From: Burkholderiales bacterium | Lineage (GTDB): Bacteria > Pseudomonadota > Gammaproteobacteria > Burkholderiales > Nitrosomonadaceae | Assembly: GCA_015075225.1 (NCBI GenBank) | Contig: JABTUQ010000003.1 | Span: forward strand, 62,001-126,000 | DNA length: 64,000 nucleotides | Direction: 5' to 3' | Shown: in pieces, positions 1 to 11,309 of the stretch | How the letters are laid out: every line of letters starts with the position of its first letter | How positions within the stretch are numbered: the first letter of the stretch is position 1 | Program-made: the position numbers and the translations under genes | Notes under the pieces: generated by a model | The model's database searches: none | The model's input: only the letters and a program-made list of their open reading frames with translations | Told to the model about the DNA's origin: nothing

Positions 1-285
1 TGGCCCTGGCCAGAAATGTTCGGCTAGTTTCCATGCGGTAGCAGGAATATCTTCGGCCCAAAATTCTAATTCAGATAAATTGGAAAAATGAACAATAAGC
101 GGATGGTTGGAAGGGCGACCTTTTATTTCAAAAATTTTTTGAATAGCCTGGGGCTGAGAAATATCGGCACCGAGTCCATAAACTGTTTCAGTTGGGAAAG
201 CAACAACACCGCCAGCTAATAAGCGCTCAACAGCTTGCTGAATATGAAATTTTGTAAATTCTGTGATCAGTTTGTCAGTTTCCAA
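1..285 (-). CDS. tsaC: Threonylcarbamoyl-AMP synthase (Sua5/YrdC/TsaC family), N-terminal part
   Basis: The first ~95 codons of a Sua5/YrdC-family protein, which makes threonylcarbamoyl-AMP from threonine, bicarbonate and ATP for the t6A37 modification of ANN-decoding tRNAs in the cytoplasm. The diagnostic PTETVYGLGAD block is followed by KGRPSNHPLIVH and a Trp-Pro-Gly near the window edge, all family hallmarks of the nucleotide-binding pocket. The gene runs off the left edge, so the C-terminal part is not visible. No ATG precedes the conserved region after the in-frame stop at about 319-321; I chose TTG at 283-285, without a clear Shine-Dalgarno, so the start is uncertain by several codons. 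It is divergent from amoC. Confidence 0.85.
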   Translation of the reverse strand, partial: METDKLITEFTKFHIQQAVERLLAGGVVAFPTETVYGLGADISQPQAIQKIFEIKGRPSNHPLIVHFSNLSELEFWAEDIPATAWKLAEHFWPGP

Positions 286-333
286 GATAGGGAAAACTAA
301 ATGTAAAAAAACAAAAACCTATTATAGATATAA

Positions 334-390
334 CAAAATACAAAAGATATTAACCATGATTTTAAGATGGTTAATATCTTTTGTATTTTG
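334..390. repeat. Perfect 24-bp inverted repeat upstream of amoC
   Basis: Arms 334-357 and 367-390 are exact reverse complements (24 of 24) around a 9-nt loop at 358-366. The arms are AT-rich (CAAAATACAAAAGAT...ACCAT). It sits between two divergent genes (tsaC leftwards, amoC rightwards), where a terminator for either is not expected. It could be a cruciform or protein-binding site, a leader-RNA hairpin, or the end of a lost transcription unit. The symmetry is seen; the function is not known. Confidence 0.9.
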
Positions 391-1511
<1,121 letters not shown>

Positions 1512-1565
1512 TCTGGCAATACGCAAGATACGGGAAGCTGTATCTTTGTGTTAGAAAGGAAAAAT

Positions 1566-1601
1566 GACTGGCGAGTGGCGGAAATATAGCTTTCGCCAGT
1601 C
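1566..1601 (+). promoter_or_regulatory. amoC-amoA intergenic RNA hairpin
   Basis: GACTGGCGA at 1566-1574 pairs perfectly with TCGCCAGTC at 1593-1601, and an inner GGCGGAAA/TTTCGCC pairing can extend the stem. It is followed by CAAAACC rather than a T run, so it looks more like an mRNA processing or stability element than an intrinsic terminator. A hairpin at this place has been discussed for N. europaea as separating amoC from amoAB transcript levels; the function here is inferred. Confidence 0.7.
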
Positions 1602-1653
1602 AAAACCAGTGTGCGGTACCTTAAAAAAAGAGGAATCGTAATGTTACTTTTAA

Positions 1654-3769
<2,116 letters not shown>

Positions 3770-3807
3770 TAAACAGTACCGAGGTACTGCGTATCGTCTG
3801 AAAGATA

Positions 3808-3852
3808 AACCGGTACATCACTGTCGCAAGGCAGGGGTGTACCGGTTTTTAT
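3808..3852 (+). terminator. Intrinsic terminator after amoB
   Basis: AACCGGTACATC at 3808-3819 pairs with GGTGTACCGGTT at 3836-3847 (one G-U pair in 12), followed by TTTTATTA. It sits between amoB and amoE, so amoCAB is expected to end here mostly, with amoE-amoD served by read-through or their own promoter. Confidence 0.9.
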
Positions 3853-3934
3853 TACAGTATGTGTTTTGAACAAAGTAACAAATAGCCTGTCGAATTTAGT
3901 ACCTTGAATACTGAATTGAAAGGGGTTATACAAA

Positions 3935-4570
3935 ATGAAGAGAGAGAATTTGCTGTTACAAGATAAAGGTGTTACAAAAAAAACAAAGGCTATTGTCGTC
4001 ATGAAGCAATTACTACAAACGATCCTGAAAGCAGGTGTTTTCGCAATTTTGTGTTCGACAAGTATCGCGTGGGCTCACGGCAAGGTTTCATTGGAGGAAG
4101 ATTCCTGTGTGCGACAGGTGGGTGAGAATATGGTGCACCTAAATACATATCAGCCTCAATATGACCGGGGCGGACATTACTGCACAGAGATTCCGGTAGC
4201 TGGAGATACCTATCTGGTAGTGGATTTGATTGATCCTGCCTTGCGCAATATGCCGGTTAGCATGAAAGTGTTTAGAGGAGAAGATAAAGAGGGAGAGGCA
4301 ATTGTTCAGGTAAACGCAGATTATCACCCGGATGGGGTAGTGAATGGAATAGGCAGACTGGACAAGGGGCTTTATTCGGTAATGGTGACAGCAGAAGGAA
4401 TCCCGCCACTAAATTATTATTATCAGCTGCGGGTTGAAATGGTTGACTACGGAAAACTGGCCCGTACTTGGGCAGGACCGGTAGTTGCATTACTATTTTT
4501 AAGCTGGCTGATGTATAAACTGATACAGTCCGGACGATTAAGGAGCTGGTTTAAAGCGCAGGATGATTAA
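3935..4570 (+). CDS. amoE: AmoE (amo orf4), periplasmic single-helix accessory protein
   Basis: The 'orf4' gene found after amoCAB in betaproteobacterial ammonia oxidisers. 211 residues: a long basic n-region, hydrophobic core 25-46, predicted cleavage after SIAWA leaving His48-Gly49, a soluble domain, then one transmembrane helix (about 178-196) and a short basic tail, so the domain should face the periplasm. It is clearly related to AmoD: both keep Cys ten residues before a His, then YQP, (Y/F)C-(E/D)IP and D-x2-ALR-x-M. PmoD, the methanotroph relative of AmoD, binds copper, so a copper role is inferred. Start ATG 3935 is chosen for its AAAGGGG at 3919-3925; an inner ATG at 4001 has a weaker site. 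The biochemical function is not established. Confidence 0.88.
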   Translation: MKRENLLLQDKGVTKKTKAIVVMKQLLQTILKAGVFAILCSTSIAWAHGKVSLEEDSCVRQVGENMVHLNTYQPQYDRGGHYCTEIPVAGDTYLVVDLIDPALRNMPVSMKVFRGEDKEGEAIVQVNADYHPDGVVNGIGRLDKGLYSVMVTAEGIPPLNYYYQLRVEMVDYGKLARTWAGPVVALLFLSWLMYKLIQSGRLRSWFKAQDD

Positions 4571-4637
4571 GTTGAGTTTAACTTGATTAGTGAATAGAAA
4601 ATTAGCGACAAAAAACAAAGAACAGGGAGGAGTGGTA

Positions 4638-5222
4638 ATGGCAAAAGAGTGGACAACATTGGGAATGAAATGGATTGGTGGTGCTTTAATTGGGATGATG
4701 TGTTCAGTTCAGGTGCAAGCTCATGGAGGGCTGTCCTTGGCTGAAGACATGTGCAAGCTCACAATTGGCCCCTATACCATGCATTTCACAGGATATCAAC
4801 CCGAGAGCACACAAGAAAAGGAATTCTGTGAAGACATACCCAATATTGGCCGGACGATTGTCGCACTGGATTATGTTGATGAAGCGCTACGTCCGATGAC
4901 AACAGAAGTGCGGATAATTCGTGATACAGGTTCAGAACCAGGTGCAGAAGAGAATATAGAAGAACTGACCATCTTTCATGTTCCTCCCAAGGTATACCTG
5001 AATGGATCAGTGACCTTTGAACATAATTTTCCGGCAGAAGGCAGGTTTGTTGGGTTAGTGACAATCAGAGATGAAGGTGGTGTTGAGCATATTTCACGAT
5101 TCCCATTTGCAGTCGGTACTGGTGGTAAATCAAATATGCCATTGATATTCGGATTGCTGGCTGTGGCTGCAGGTGCTGGCGCTTTCTTCTTTATGAAAAA
5201 GAAAAAAAATAGTAATGCTTGA
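4638..5222 (+). CDS. amoD: AmoD (amo orf5), PmoD-like copper-handling accessory protein
   Basis: The 'orf5' gene of the amo cluster, homologue of PmoD, for which a dinuclear CuA-like copper site has been reported in methanotrophs. 194 residues from ATG 4638, selected over an upstream GTG at 4590 because GGGAGGAG (4625-4632) lies just before it. Signal peptide about 1-28 ending QVQA, giving His29-Gly30 as the mature N terminus; Cys near 37 and a second Cys in EFCEDIP; C-terminal helix (about 164-184) followed by KKKK, consistent with a periplasmic domain anchored from its C terminus. Paralogue of AmoE, 67 bp upstream. Likely role: copper delivery to or assembly of AMO (inference). Confidence 0.9.
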   Translation: MAKEWTTLGMKWIGGALIGMMCSVQVQAHGGLSLAEDMCKLTIGPYTMHFTGYQPESTQEKEFCEDIPNIGRTIVALDYVDEALRPMTTEVRIIRDTGSEPGAEENIEELTIFHVPPKVYLNGSVTFEHNFPAEGRFVGLVTIRDEGGVEHISRFPFAVGTGGKSNMPLIFGLLAVAAGAGAFFFMKKKKNSNA

Positions 5223-5410
5223 AGTTGATATTTGATCTGGTTTAACAGTAATACATGTCAAATAGAGCTTCCAGTTGATAGGGATCTCACCTCTATTAAT
5301 ATAGCTTGAGTTCCAGGAAATAATCTCATAGGAAATCTTTCACAGAACATCGTGAAGTTGTAGGCTAGGGAAGCTTTACACGCTAAAAATTACGTTAGAA
5401 AAATTGAATT
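5223..5410. other. amoD-comEA intergenic region, no gene seen
   Basis: About 190 bp of AT-rich sequence before the bidirectional terminator. I see no reading frame with a ribosome site, and no RNA gene. Confidence 0.5.
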
Positions 5411-5454
5411 TGGCCTGACAGTTATTTTCACCCTATCGGATAACTGTCAGGCCA
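5411..5454. terminator. Bidirectional terminator between amoD and comEA
   Basis: Perfect 15-bp inverted repeat: TGGCCTGACAGTTAT (5411-5425) and its complement (5440-5454), loop 14 nt. It is preceded by AAATTGAATT and followed by TTTCTAC, so it can terminate in both directions between convergent amoD (+) and comEA (-). Confidence 0.9.
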
Positions 5455-5473
5455 TTTCTACTACAAAACAAAT

Positions 5474-5758
5474 TTAAGGTGTTGTCTTTTCAGTAGAGGT
5501 GTTTTCTTCTTGCACACTTACTTGATCTCCCAGATACTTGAGCGTTCCGGCTCCAATACCCTTTACGTTAGTGAGCTCTTCTACTGATTTAAACATGCCA
5601 TGTGTGTTCCGGTATTCGATGATTGCTTTTGCTTTTACAGGCCCTAGTCCCTTTACAGATTCAAGATCTGCCTGACTGGCTGTGTTGATATCGACGCCAG
5701 CCAATACCGAAAAGTTAAATCCCAGTAATACTGCCAGAATTACAAAAATTTTCTGCAT
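5474..5758 (-). CDS. ComEA-like helix-hairpin-helix protein
   Basis: Small exported DNA-binding protein of 94 residues: signal peptide about 1-20 (MQKIFVILAVLLGF...VLAG), then VDINTASQADLESVKGLG and GMFKSVEELTNVKGIG, which form two helix-hairpin-helix motifs, and a Glu/Thr-rich tail. The family includes ComEA, the periplasmic double-stranded-DNA receptor of natural transformation; in many proteobacteria it is this short, HhH-only form. A competence role here is inferred from the family; comF also lies nearby (11310-12071), but as a separate unit. Confidence 0.85.
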   Translation of the reverse strand: MQKIFVILAVLLGFNFSVLAGVDINTASQADLESVKGLGPVKAKAIIEYRNTHGMFKSVEELTNVKGIGAGTLKYLGDQVSVQEENTSTEKTTP

Positions 5759-6057
5759 TCGTTTATCTCCAAAAGAAATTAGAAGAAAGGTTTCGTGATT
5801 GATTCAACGAAATTCTGGACTGGTGCATATCACCCGACCACAAGTCTCATCGGCAATTTTCTTGTTGTCTTTAGCCGAGTCATTTGGAGAAAGCATGCGA
5901 TGGTCAAGTAATTTTGGATACTTCAATAGGCTTTTAGATACTGACATTTTGTCTGAAGACATCTGTTTCATTTTGATTAATGACTTTACAGCTTTGTTTG
6001 CAAAGTTTTTAGCAATAACCATGGCAAAATTGCAGATATTTTTTATTTGGGGTAGCC
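5759..6057. other. comEA-cstA divergent intergenic region
   Basis: 300 bp between divergent genes, so it should hold promoters for both. A 72-codon open frame on the minus strand (5804-6022) has no ribosome site and no recognisable motif. I do not call it a gene, and I see no clear promoter hexamers. Confidence 0.4.
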
Positions 6058-8130
6058 ATGAATCAGTTAATCAAATGGGCAGGCTGGTTACTGTTTTCTC
6101 TGTTGGGGGCGGCAGCAATAGGTGTTATTGCTCTCAATCGGGGAGAATCAATCAGTGCAATCTGGGTTGTGATTGCAGCTGTCTGTGTATATGTAATCGC
6201 CTTCCGGTTTTATAGCCAGTTTATAGCGAATCGGGTACTGAAGCTGGATGCCACAAGAATGACACCAGCGTATAAATACAACGATGGATTGGATCATGTC
6301 CCAACAAACAAATATGTGCTGTTTGGTCACCATTTTGCTGCAATAGCTGGTGCCGGGCCGCTGGTCGGGCCGATCCTTGCGGCGCAAATGGGATATTTGC
6401 CAAGTATGTTGTGGCTACTCGCTGGTGTTGTTTTTGCCGGCGCCGTACAGGATTTCATTATCTTGTTCATATCAACACGGCGCCATGCACGTTCACTCGG
6501 TGATCTGATCAAATCGGAACTGGGATATGTTCCTGGCATGATTGCGCTATTTGGCACATTTTTCATCATGCTGATCCTGCTTGCCGTTTTATCGCTGATT
6601 GTAGTCAAGGCGCTGGCTGAATCGCCATGGGGAACATTTACCGTGGCTGCAACGATCCCGATTGCAATGTTCATGGGTATTTATTCACGCTACCTCCGGC
6701 CATGTGCCATTGCAGAGGTATCACTGATCGGATTCGTGTTGCTGGTTCTATCGATCGTGGCTGGCCAGTATGTGCAGGAAAATCCTGTATGGGCAGCATT
6801 TTTTACAGCAACCGGCGAACAATTGACCTGGGTATTGATCGGCTATGGTTTTATCGCTTCGGTATTGCCGGTATGGCTGCTGCTGGCTCCGCGTGATTAT
6901 CTGTCAACGTTTCTCAAGATCGGCACTATCGTAGGTCTGGCTATTGGGATCATTATTATTTCGCCGGAACTGAAAATGCCCGCATTGACGCAATTCGTTG
7001 ATGGTTCGGGTCCGGTCTGGTCGGGTGATTTGTTTCCGTTCCTGTTTGTGACCGTTGCTTGTGGCGCGATTTCCGGCTTTCATTCCCTGATTGCATCGGG
7101 TACCACGCCAAAAATGATTCAGAACGAAGCTGATGCACGCTTTATTGGTTACGGCGCTATGCTGATGGAATCATTTGTAGCGATCATGGCACTGGTGGCC
7201 GCGTCAGCTCTTGAGCCTGGTATTTATTTTACGATGAACAGTCCGGCTGCCATCATCGGCACTACGGCGGAATCGGCTGTACAAACCATCTCGCAATGGG
7301 GATTCCATATCACACCGGAAATGATCGCGCAAACTGCACAGAACGTCGGCGAGCACAGCATTATTTCACGTACTGGCGGTGCGCCGACACTGGCGGTCGG
7401 GATGGCGCAAATTTTGTCTGATGTAGTGGGAGATGGCGCGATGATGGCGTTCTGGTATCACTTTGCCATTCTGTTTGAAGCGTTGTTCATCCTGACGGCA
7501 GTGGATGCCGGAACGCGCGCTGGGCGTTTTATGCTGCAGGATCTGCTGGGCACGTTCATCCCAGCAATGAAACAGACCGATTCGCTCGTGGCCAGCCTGA
7601 TTGCCACGGGTATTTGTGTATCCGGCTGGGGATATTTCTTGTACCAGGGTGTAATTGATCCACTGGGCGGTATCAATACACTGTGGCCGCTATTTGGTAT
7701 TGCCAATCAGATGCTTGCTGGTATTGCACTGGTTTTGTGTACTTGCGTGTTGTTTAGGATGAAGCTCGATCGTTTTGCCTGGATTACGGTGATTCCCGCC
7801 ATATGGGTTTATACCTGCACCCTGACCGCCGCCTGGCAAAAAATATTTCATGACAATCCGCGAATCGGTTTCCTTGCACATGCTGGGAAATATCAGGATG
7901 CGGTGATGCAAGGTACCGTGCTGGCTCCGGCCAAATCCGTGGCACAAATGCAGCAGGTTATATTCAACGACTACATCAACACCGTATTGACAACATTGTT
8001 TATGGTCGTGCTTGTCAGCATGCTGGCATTCGGTATCCGGACCATTCTACAGGCGCGCATTGTCCGTCACCCGACAACCAGTGAAGCACCATTTGAATTG
8101 TTACCTGTTTACGTAGCCAGTGAAAAATGA
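6058..8130 (+). CDS. cstA: CstA family peptide/pyruvate transporter
   Basis: Carbon-starvation protein A family, an inner-membrane carrier of the CstA/BtsT type that imports peptides or pyruvate. 690 residues, normal for the family, with about 16-18 hydrophobic segments throughout. The conserved CstA N-terminal signature is present: PTNKYVLFGHHFAAIAGAGP (about 82-101) followed by GPILAAQMGYLPSMLW, and later FHSLIASGTTPKM. Start ATG 6058 has a GGGG site. The next gene is the usual small partner of CstA proteins. In an obligate lithoautotroph a scavenging or pyruvate role is plausible, but the substrate cannot be read from sequence. Confidence 0.93.
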   Translation: MNQLIKWAGWLLFSLLGAAAIGVIALNRGESISAIWVVIAAVCVYVIAFRFYSQFIANRVLKLDATRMTPAYKYNDGLDHVPTNKYVLFGHHFAAIAGAGPLVGPILAAQMGYLPSMLWLLAGVVFAGAVQDFIILFISTRRHARSLGDLIKSELGYVPGMIALFGTFFIMLILLAVLSLIVVKALAESPWGTFTVAATIPIAMFMGIYSRYLRPCAIAEVSLIGFVLLVLSIVAGQYVQENPVWAAFFTATGEQLTWVLIGYGFIASVLPVWLLLAPRDYLSTFLKIGTIVGLAIGIIIISPELKMPALTQFVDGSGPVWSGDLFPFLFVTVACGAISGFHSLIASGTTPKMIQNEADARFIGYGAMLMESFVAIMALVAASALEPGIYFTMNSPAAIIGTTAESAVQTISQWGFHITPEMIAQTAQNVGEHSIISRTGGAPTLAVGMAQILSDVVGDGAMMAFWYHFAILFEALFILTAVDAGTRAGRFMLQDLLGTFIPAMKQTDSLVASLIATGICVSGWGYFLYQGVIDPLGGINTLWPLFGIANQMLAGIALVLCTCVLFRMKLDRFAWITVIPAIWVYTCTLTAAWQKIFHDNPRIGFLAHAGKYQDAVMQGTVLAPAKSVAQMQQVIFNDYINTVLTTLFMVVLVSMLAFGIRTILQARIVRHPTTSEAPFELLPVYVASEK

Positions 8131-8148
8131 TCGAGGGAAATCATCGCG

Positions 8149-8349
8149 ATGAATAATGTAATAAACCATGTCTGGAAACAGCTCACCCAGAGTTTGCGGC
8201 TGATGGTTGGCGTACCGGAATATAGTACTTATATCGAGCACATGAGAAGCGCGCATCCCGGTCAGGCAATCATGTCGCAAGAAGCATTTTTTCGTGAACG
8301 TCTGGAAGCACGTTATGGCAGCAAGGGCAGGATGAATCGTTGTTGCTGA
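8149..8349 (+). CDS. YbdD/YjiX family small protein (DUF466)
   Basis: 66-residue protein of the YbdD/YjiX family, almost always encoded directly downstream of cstA or btsT as here (18 bp gap). It shows the family pattern LMVGVPEYSTYIEHMRSAHPG (written as two blocks: LMVGVPEYSTY and IEHMRSAHPG), then FFRERLEARYG and a terminal Cys-Cys. The molecular role is unknown; association with the transporter is inferred from consistent linkage. Confidence 0.88.
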   Translation: MNNVINHVWKQLTQSLRLMVGVPEYSTYIEHMRSAHPGQAIMSQEAFFRERLEARYGSKGRMNRCC

Positions 8350-8516
8350 TCTTTGGTGGCTGGAGATGCTGGAACTGGAACGATGCAATAATCCTGGCCC
8401 CGGGCCTTTGAAGAACAAAATACCGCTATAACAGAGCGCGCATGATTGCAATTCCGGTTCTTATCAAGCTGGAACAGGGATGTTATTACCTGGGAGTTGC
8501 CGAAGAAAATCCGGTT
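8350..8516. other. ybdD-DUF488 convergent gap
   Basis: 167 bp between convergent genes. No obvious terminator hairpin with a T run and no gene is seen. Confidence 0.4.
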
Positions 8517-9062
8517 TTAGCCGGGGCGTGCCATAGTAGGGTAGGTGATGAGGCCGGGTGGCTGAATAGATGCGCTTTCCGTCAAATGGGCGGTTTCTAT
8601 CCTGTTATATCCCATCAGGTGCAAAACGGTTTCACCGTGTATCAGCAGGTAGTCGGAAATGATGCGCCGGTGACAGCGCCACCAGACGGACTCGGAACAC
8701 ATGATGGCACATCTGTGTTTCCGTCCCAGTGCGATCAGTTTGCCAAGGCCATCATGGAATGTGTCGGAAAGCGCGTAATCGGCAAAATTGTGAAAGCTCT
8801 GGTTCTCCCAGAAACCGTTGACATCAGGCGATACTGTTTTTGACTTGGCGCGTAAACCACCTAGTTGTGGAATGTGTTCGTAGCCAATGCCGGACCTGGT
8901 CAGGCTGGCAGGGAACGTTTCCTGGTTGTATTGCGGATTGGTGCGCGAGCGTGGAACGGTGCGCACATCTACCACCCATTCCACTTTTGCTGTGCGCAAT
9001 AATTCGATGAATTCTTCCAGCGTGCGAGTGGAATGCCCAACGGTGTAAAAAGGCAGATTCAC
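8517..9062 (-). CDS. DUF488 family protein
   Basis: 181-residue cytoplasmic protein of the DUF488 family (YeaO-like group), function unknown. Signatures: YTVGHSTRTLEEFIELL near the N terminus, VDVRTVPRSRTNPQYN (about 31-46), and the later MCSESVWWRCHRRIISDYL, corresponding to the family's C-x-E...CHR motif. The start is GTG at 9060-9062 with a purine-rich GGCGGAAA before it. It starts 22 bp after the stop of the Rieske/FAD reductase gene on the same strand, so the two are probably co-transcribed. Confidence 0.85.
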   Translation of the reverse strand: MNLPFYTVGHSTRTLEEFIELLRTAKVEWVVDVRTVPRSRTNPQYNQETFPASLTRSGIGYEHIPQLGGLRAKSKTVSPDVNGFWENQSFHNFADYALSDTFHDGLGKLIALGRKHRCAIMCSESVWWRCHRRIISDYLLIHGETVLHLMGYNRIETAHLTESASIQPPGLITYPTMARPG

Positions 9063-9084
9063 TTTCCGCCTTGCGCCCGGAAGA

Positions 9085-10617
9085 TCAGCATGGTTGTTGC
9101 GCCATCAGCGCCCGATATTCAAGTGCCTGTTTGTCGCGACCAATGGCGGCAACAGCAATCGTCCTGCCTTCTTTCTGGTAACGGATCAGGCAGTCATGCA
9201 TGTCCAGATCGCCTTCGATTTCGAGTTTGTCCCATGATCGGGCATGGCCGACATAGCGAATCGAGATGTCATAATGTGCGCTCCAGAAGAAGGGAACATC
9301 GCAAAAGGCTGTGCGCGCCCCGAGCATGTTTTCTGCTGCAACTTGTCCATGCCGTTCGGCCAGCACCCAGTGCTCGATCCGCTGCTTCTGGCCGCTGCCC
9401 AGATCGTGCCAGCGTGCTGCATCGCCGGCTGCAAAAATGCCGGGTACGCTGGTTTCCAGGTATTCGTTCACCAGAATGCCGTTATCGACGGTGATTCCGG
9501 CAGCTTCTGCCAGTGATACGCGCGGCCTGACACCTACGCCGAGGATGACGAGTCCAGCTGCCAGTTCGTTGCCATTGTTCAGCACAACCTTGCTTGCATC
9601 GATACGGGTAATGGAGGTGCCCATGTGAAATTGCACGCCATGTTGCTGGTGGAGATTGCGGATAAATACACCCAGTTTGGTGCCAAGTATTTTTTCCAGA
9701 GGTTCCTGATCCAGCGAGATCACATGCACATCCAGTCCACGCGCACGCAACGCGGCAGCGGCTTCCAGGCCGATGAATCCGGAGCCCAGTACAACAGCGG
9801 ATTTGGCGTGCTTTGCCTGTTGGATGATAGCGCGGCTATCGGCCAGTGTACGCAGGGTGAAGACGTGATTCTGGTCGGCGCCGGGAATAGGTGGCCGAAC
9901 CGGCTCAGCACCCGTTGCCAGCAGCAGGCGATCAAATGGAAAAACCTGTCCATCGCTGGTCAGGACGGTGCGCGCGACGGTATCGATGCTTGTTACTTTT
10001 GTTCGAAGATGAAGATCGATATGATTTTTTGTATAAAAACTGCCGGGCTTCAGCGGAATCCACTCTTCCGGCGCATTGCCCGCCAGATAATCCTTTGACA
10101 GATTGGGGCGGTCACAGGGGGCGTCAGCATCATCGCTTAGCAGAGTGATCTGTTCCTGATAACCGCGTCGCCGCAACATTTCTGCGCAGGAGAATCCCGC
10201 AGCGCCACCACCGATAATGACGATATTGGCAGGCGGATCAGGTGTTACAGCAGGAGAGGGAGAAAGTGGTTCCGGCGTAATTTTGTTTCGCACGATGATT
10301 CGGCCTCCATCGCGTTCAACCTGCCAGCATGGGAGTGAATCAAATGCGGGAGCGCCAAGCGCTTCACCATCGCGCAGTGAAAAACAGGCGTGGTGCCAGG
10401 GGCAGCGTATCGTTTCGCCAGCAACCAGCCCTTCTTCCAGTGGAGCGCCATAGTGTGTGCACGATGCGCCAACCGCCATGATTTCATCACCTACATGAAC
10501 CAGGATGACCGGCTCGTCTGCCACATGTCCGCGTAGCAGCGGCTGATCGCCAAAATCCTGGAGGGAAACCCCTTTTGTCAGGTCCGGGCCTGTATTTGCA
10601 GATAAGTATGAAGCCAT
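9085..10617 (-). CDS. Rieske [2Fe-2S] domain fused to FAD/NAD(P)-dependent oxidoreductase (AIFM3/ferredoxin-reductase type)
   Basis: 510-residue two-part redox enzyme. Residues about 10-105 are a Rieske ferredoxin domain with C-T-H-x16-C-P-W-H (CTHYGAPLEEG, then RCPWHHACF). Residues about 130-505 are a pyridine-nucleotide-disulfide-type reductase with an FAD fold (VIIGGGAAGFSCAEMLRR), an NAD(P) fold (AVVLGSGFIGLEAAAALRA) and a second FAD motif (VPGIFAAGDAA). The fused arrangement resembles AIF-like/AIFM3 and rubredoxin/ferredoxin reductases that pass electrons from NADH; the acceptor is unknown. ATG 10617 is chosen over TTG 10635 because AAGGAGAA directly precedes it. It is co-oriented with DUF488. 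Confidence 0.9.
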   Translation of the reverse strand: MASYLSANTGPDLTKGVSLQDFGDQPLLRGHVADEPVILVHVGDEIMAVGASCTHYGAPLEEGLVAGETIRCPWHHACFSLRDGEALGAPAFDSLPCWQVERDGGRIIVRNKITPEPLSPSPAVTPDPPANIVIIGGGAAGFSCAEMLRRRGYQEQITLLSDDADAPCDRPNLSKDYLAGNAPEEWIPLKPGSFYTKNHIDLHLRTKVTSIDTVARTVLTSDGQVFPFDRLLLATGAEPVRPPIPGADQNHVFTLRTLADSRAIIQQAKHAKSAVVLGSGFIGLEAAAALRARGLDVHVISLDQEPLEKILGTKLGVFIRNLHQQHGVQFHMGTSITRIDASKVVLNNGNELAAGLVILGVGVRPRVSLAEAAGITVDNGILVNEYLETSVPGIFAAGDAARWHDLGSGQKQRIEHWVLAERHGQVAAENMLGARTAFCDVPFFWSAHYDISIRYVGHARSWDKLEIEGDLDMHDCLIRYQKEGRTIAVAAIGRDKQALEYRALMAQQPC

Positions 10618-10819
10618 TGTAATTCTCCTTCTCAAGAGCTGTTACCGGCAGCAATACATGTCATCTGGTCAGCCTGAATAACAGCGGTAAACGATGCACC
10701 TGAAAACCCTCTTTGCTGTGAAGCTATTTGTAGGATAGCACGGTAGCATTTTGTCTGCCGACATTACCCTGGCATGTTTTTGGATGATCCAGTGTCTGTG
10801 AATAGACCGTGGTATCAGG
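10618..10819. other. Gap between trmL and the Rieske reductase gene
   Basis: About 200 bp with no supported gene; it should carry the promoter of the Rieske reductase gene on the minus strand. No clear hexamers were assigned. Confidence 0.4.
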
Positions 10820-11284
10820 TCAGATTCCACCTTCGAAACCGGCTTGTCGCCAGGCTTCAAATACGATCACTGCAGCGGCATTGGAGAGATTCAGGCTGCG
10901 GGAAGTGGGGCGCATGGGAATGCGGATACGGCGATCCTGCGGGAAGCTTTCCAGCACCTGTGCGGGTAATCCACGGCTTTCTGAGCCGAACAGAAACGCA
11001 TCTCCACTGATATAACTTACCTTGTCGTGATGTTGTGTTGCCCGGGTGGTGATTGCAAAAATACGGTGGCCATCCATCAATTTCAGACAGGCGGCCAGAT
11101 CTTCATGTACGGCGAGACTGGCCCATTCGTGGTAATCCAGCCCGGCGCGTCGCAGATGCCGGTCGCTCAAATTGAATCCCAGCGGCTTGATCAGATGCAG
11201 TTGTGCGCCAGTATTGGCGCAGAGGCGGATGATGTTGCCGGTATTGGGCGGGATTTCTGGTTGGTGGAGAATGATATGGAACAT
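10820..11284 (-). CDS. trmL: tRNA (cytidine(34)-2'-O)-methyltransferase TrmL
   Basis: SPOUT-class methyltransferase that 2'-O-methylates the wobble base of certain tRNA-Leu species using SAM. 154 residues, the normal TrmL length: FHIILHQPEIPPNTGNIIRL at the N terminus, LFGSESRGLP (about 100-109) and IPMRPTSRSLNLSNAAAV at the C terminus, which build the trefoil-knot SAM site. ATG 11284 is chosen because the family's conserved sequence begins there; a further open 33 codons upstream overlap comF and carry no homology. Downstream of comF on the same strand, 25 bp away. Confidence 0.92.
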   Translation of the reverse strand: MFHIILHQPEIPPNTGNIIRLCANTGAQLHLIKPLGFNLSDRHLRRAGLDYHEWASLAVHEDLAACLKLMDGHRIFAITTRATQHHDKVSYISGDAFLFGSESRGLPAQVLESFPQDRRIRIPMRPTSRSLNLSNAAAVIVFEAWRQAGFEGGI

Positions 11285-11309
11285 GTTGATGGATGAAGAT
11301 TTTTTCTGG

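Noticed and set aside
5804..6022. 72-codon open frame on the minus strand between comEA and cstA
   Set aside because: No ribosome site, no recognised motif, low-complexity Lys/Ser composition, and it covers the divergent promoter region.
8442..8843. 133-codon open frame on the plus strand opposite DUF488
   Set aside because: Mostly antisense to the conserved DUF488 gene and without homology features.
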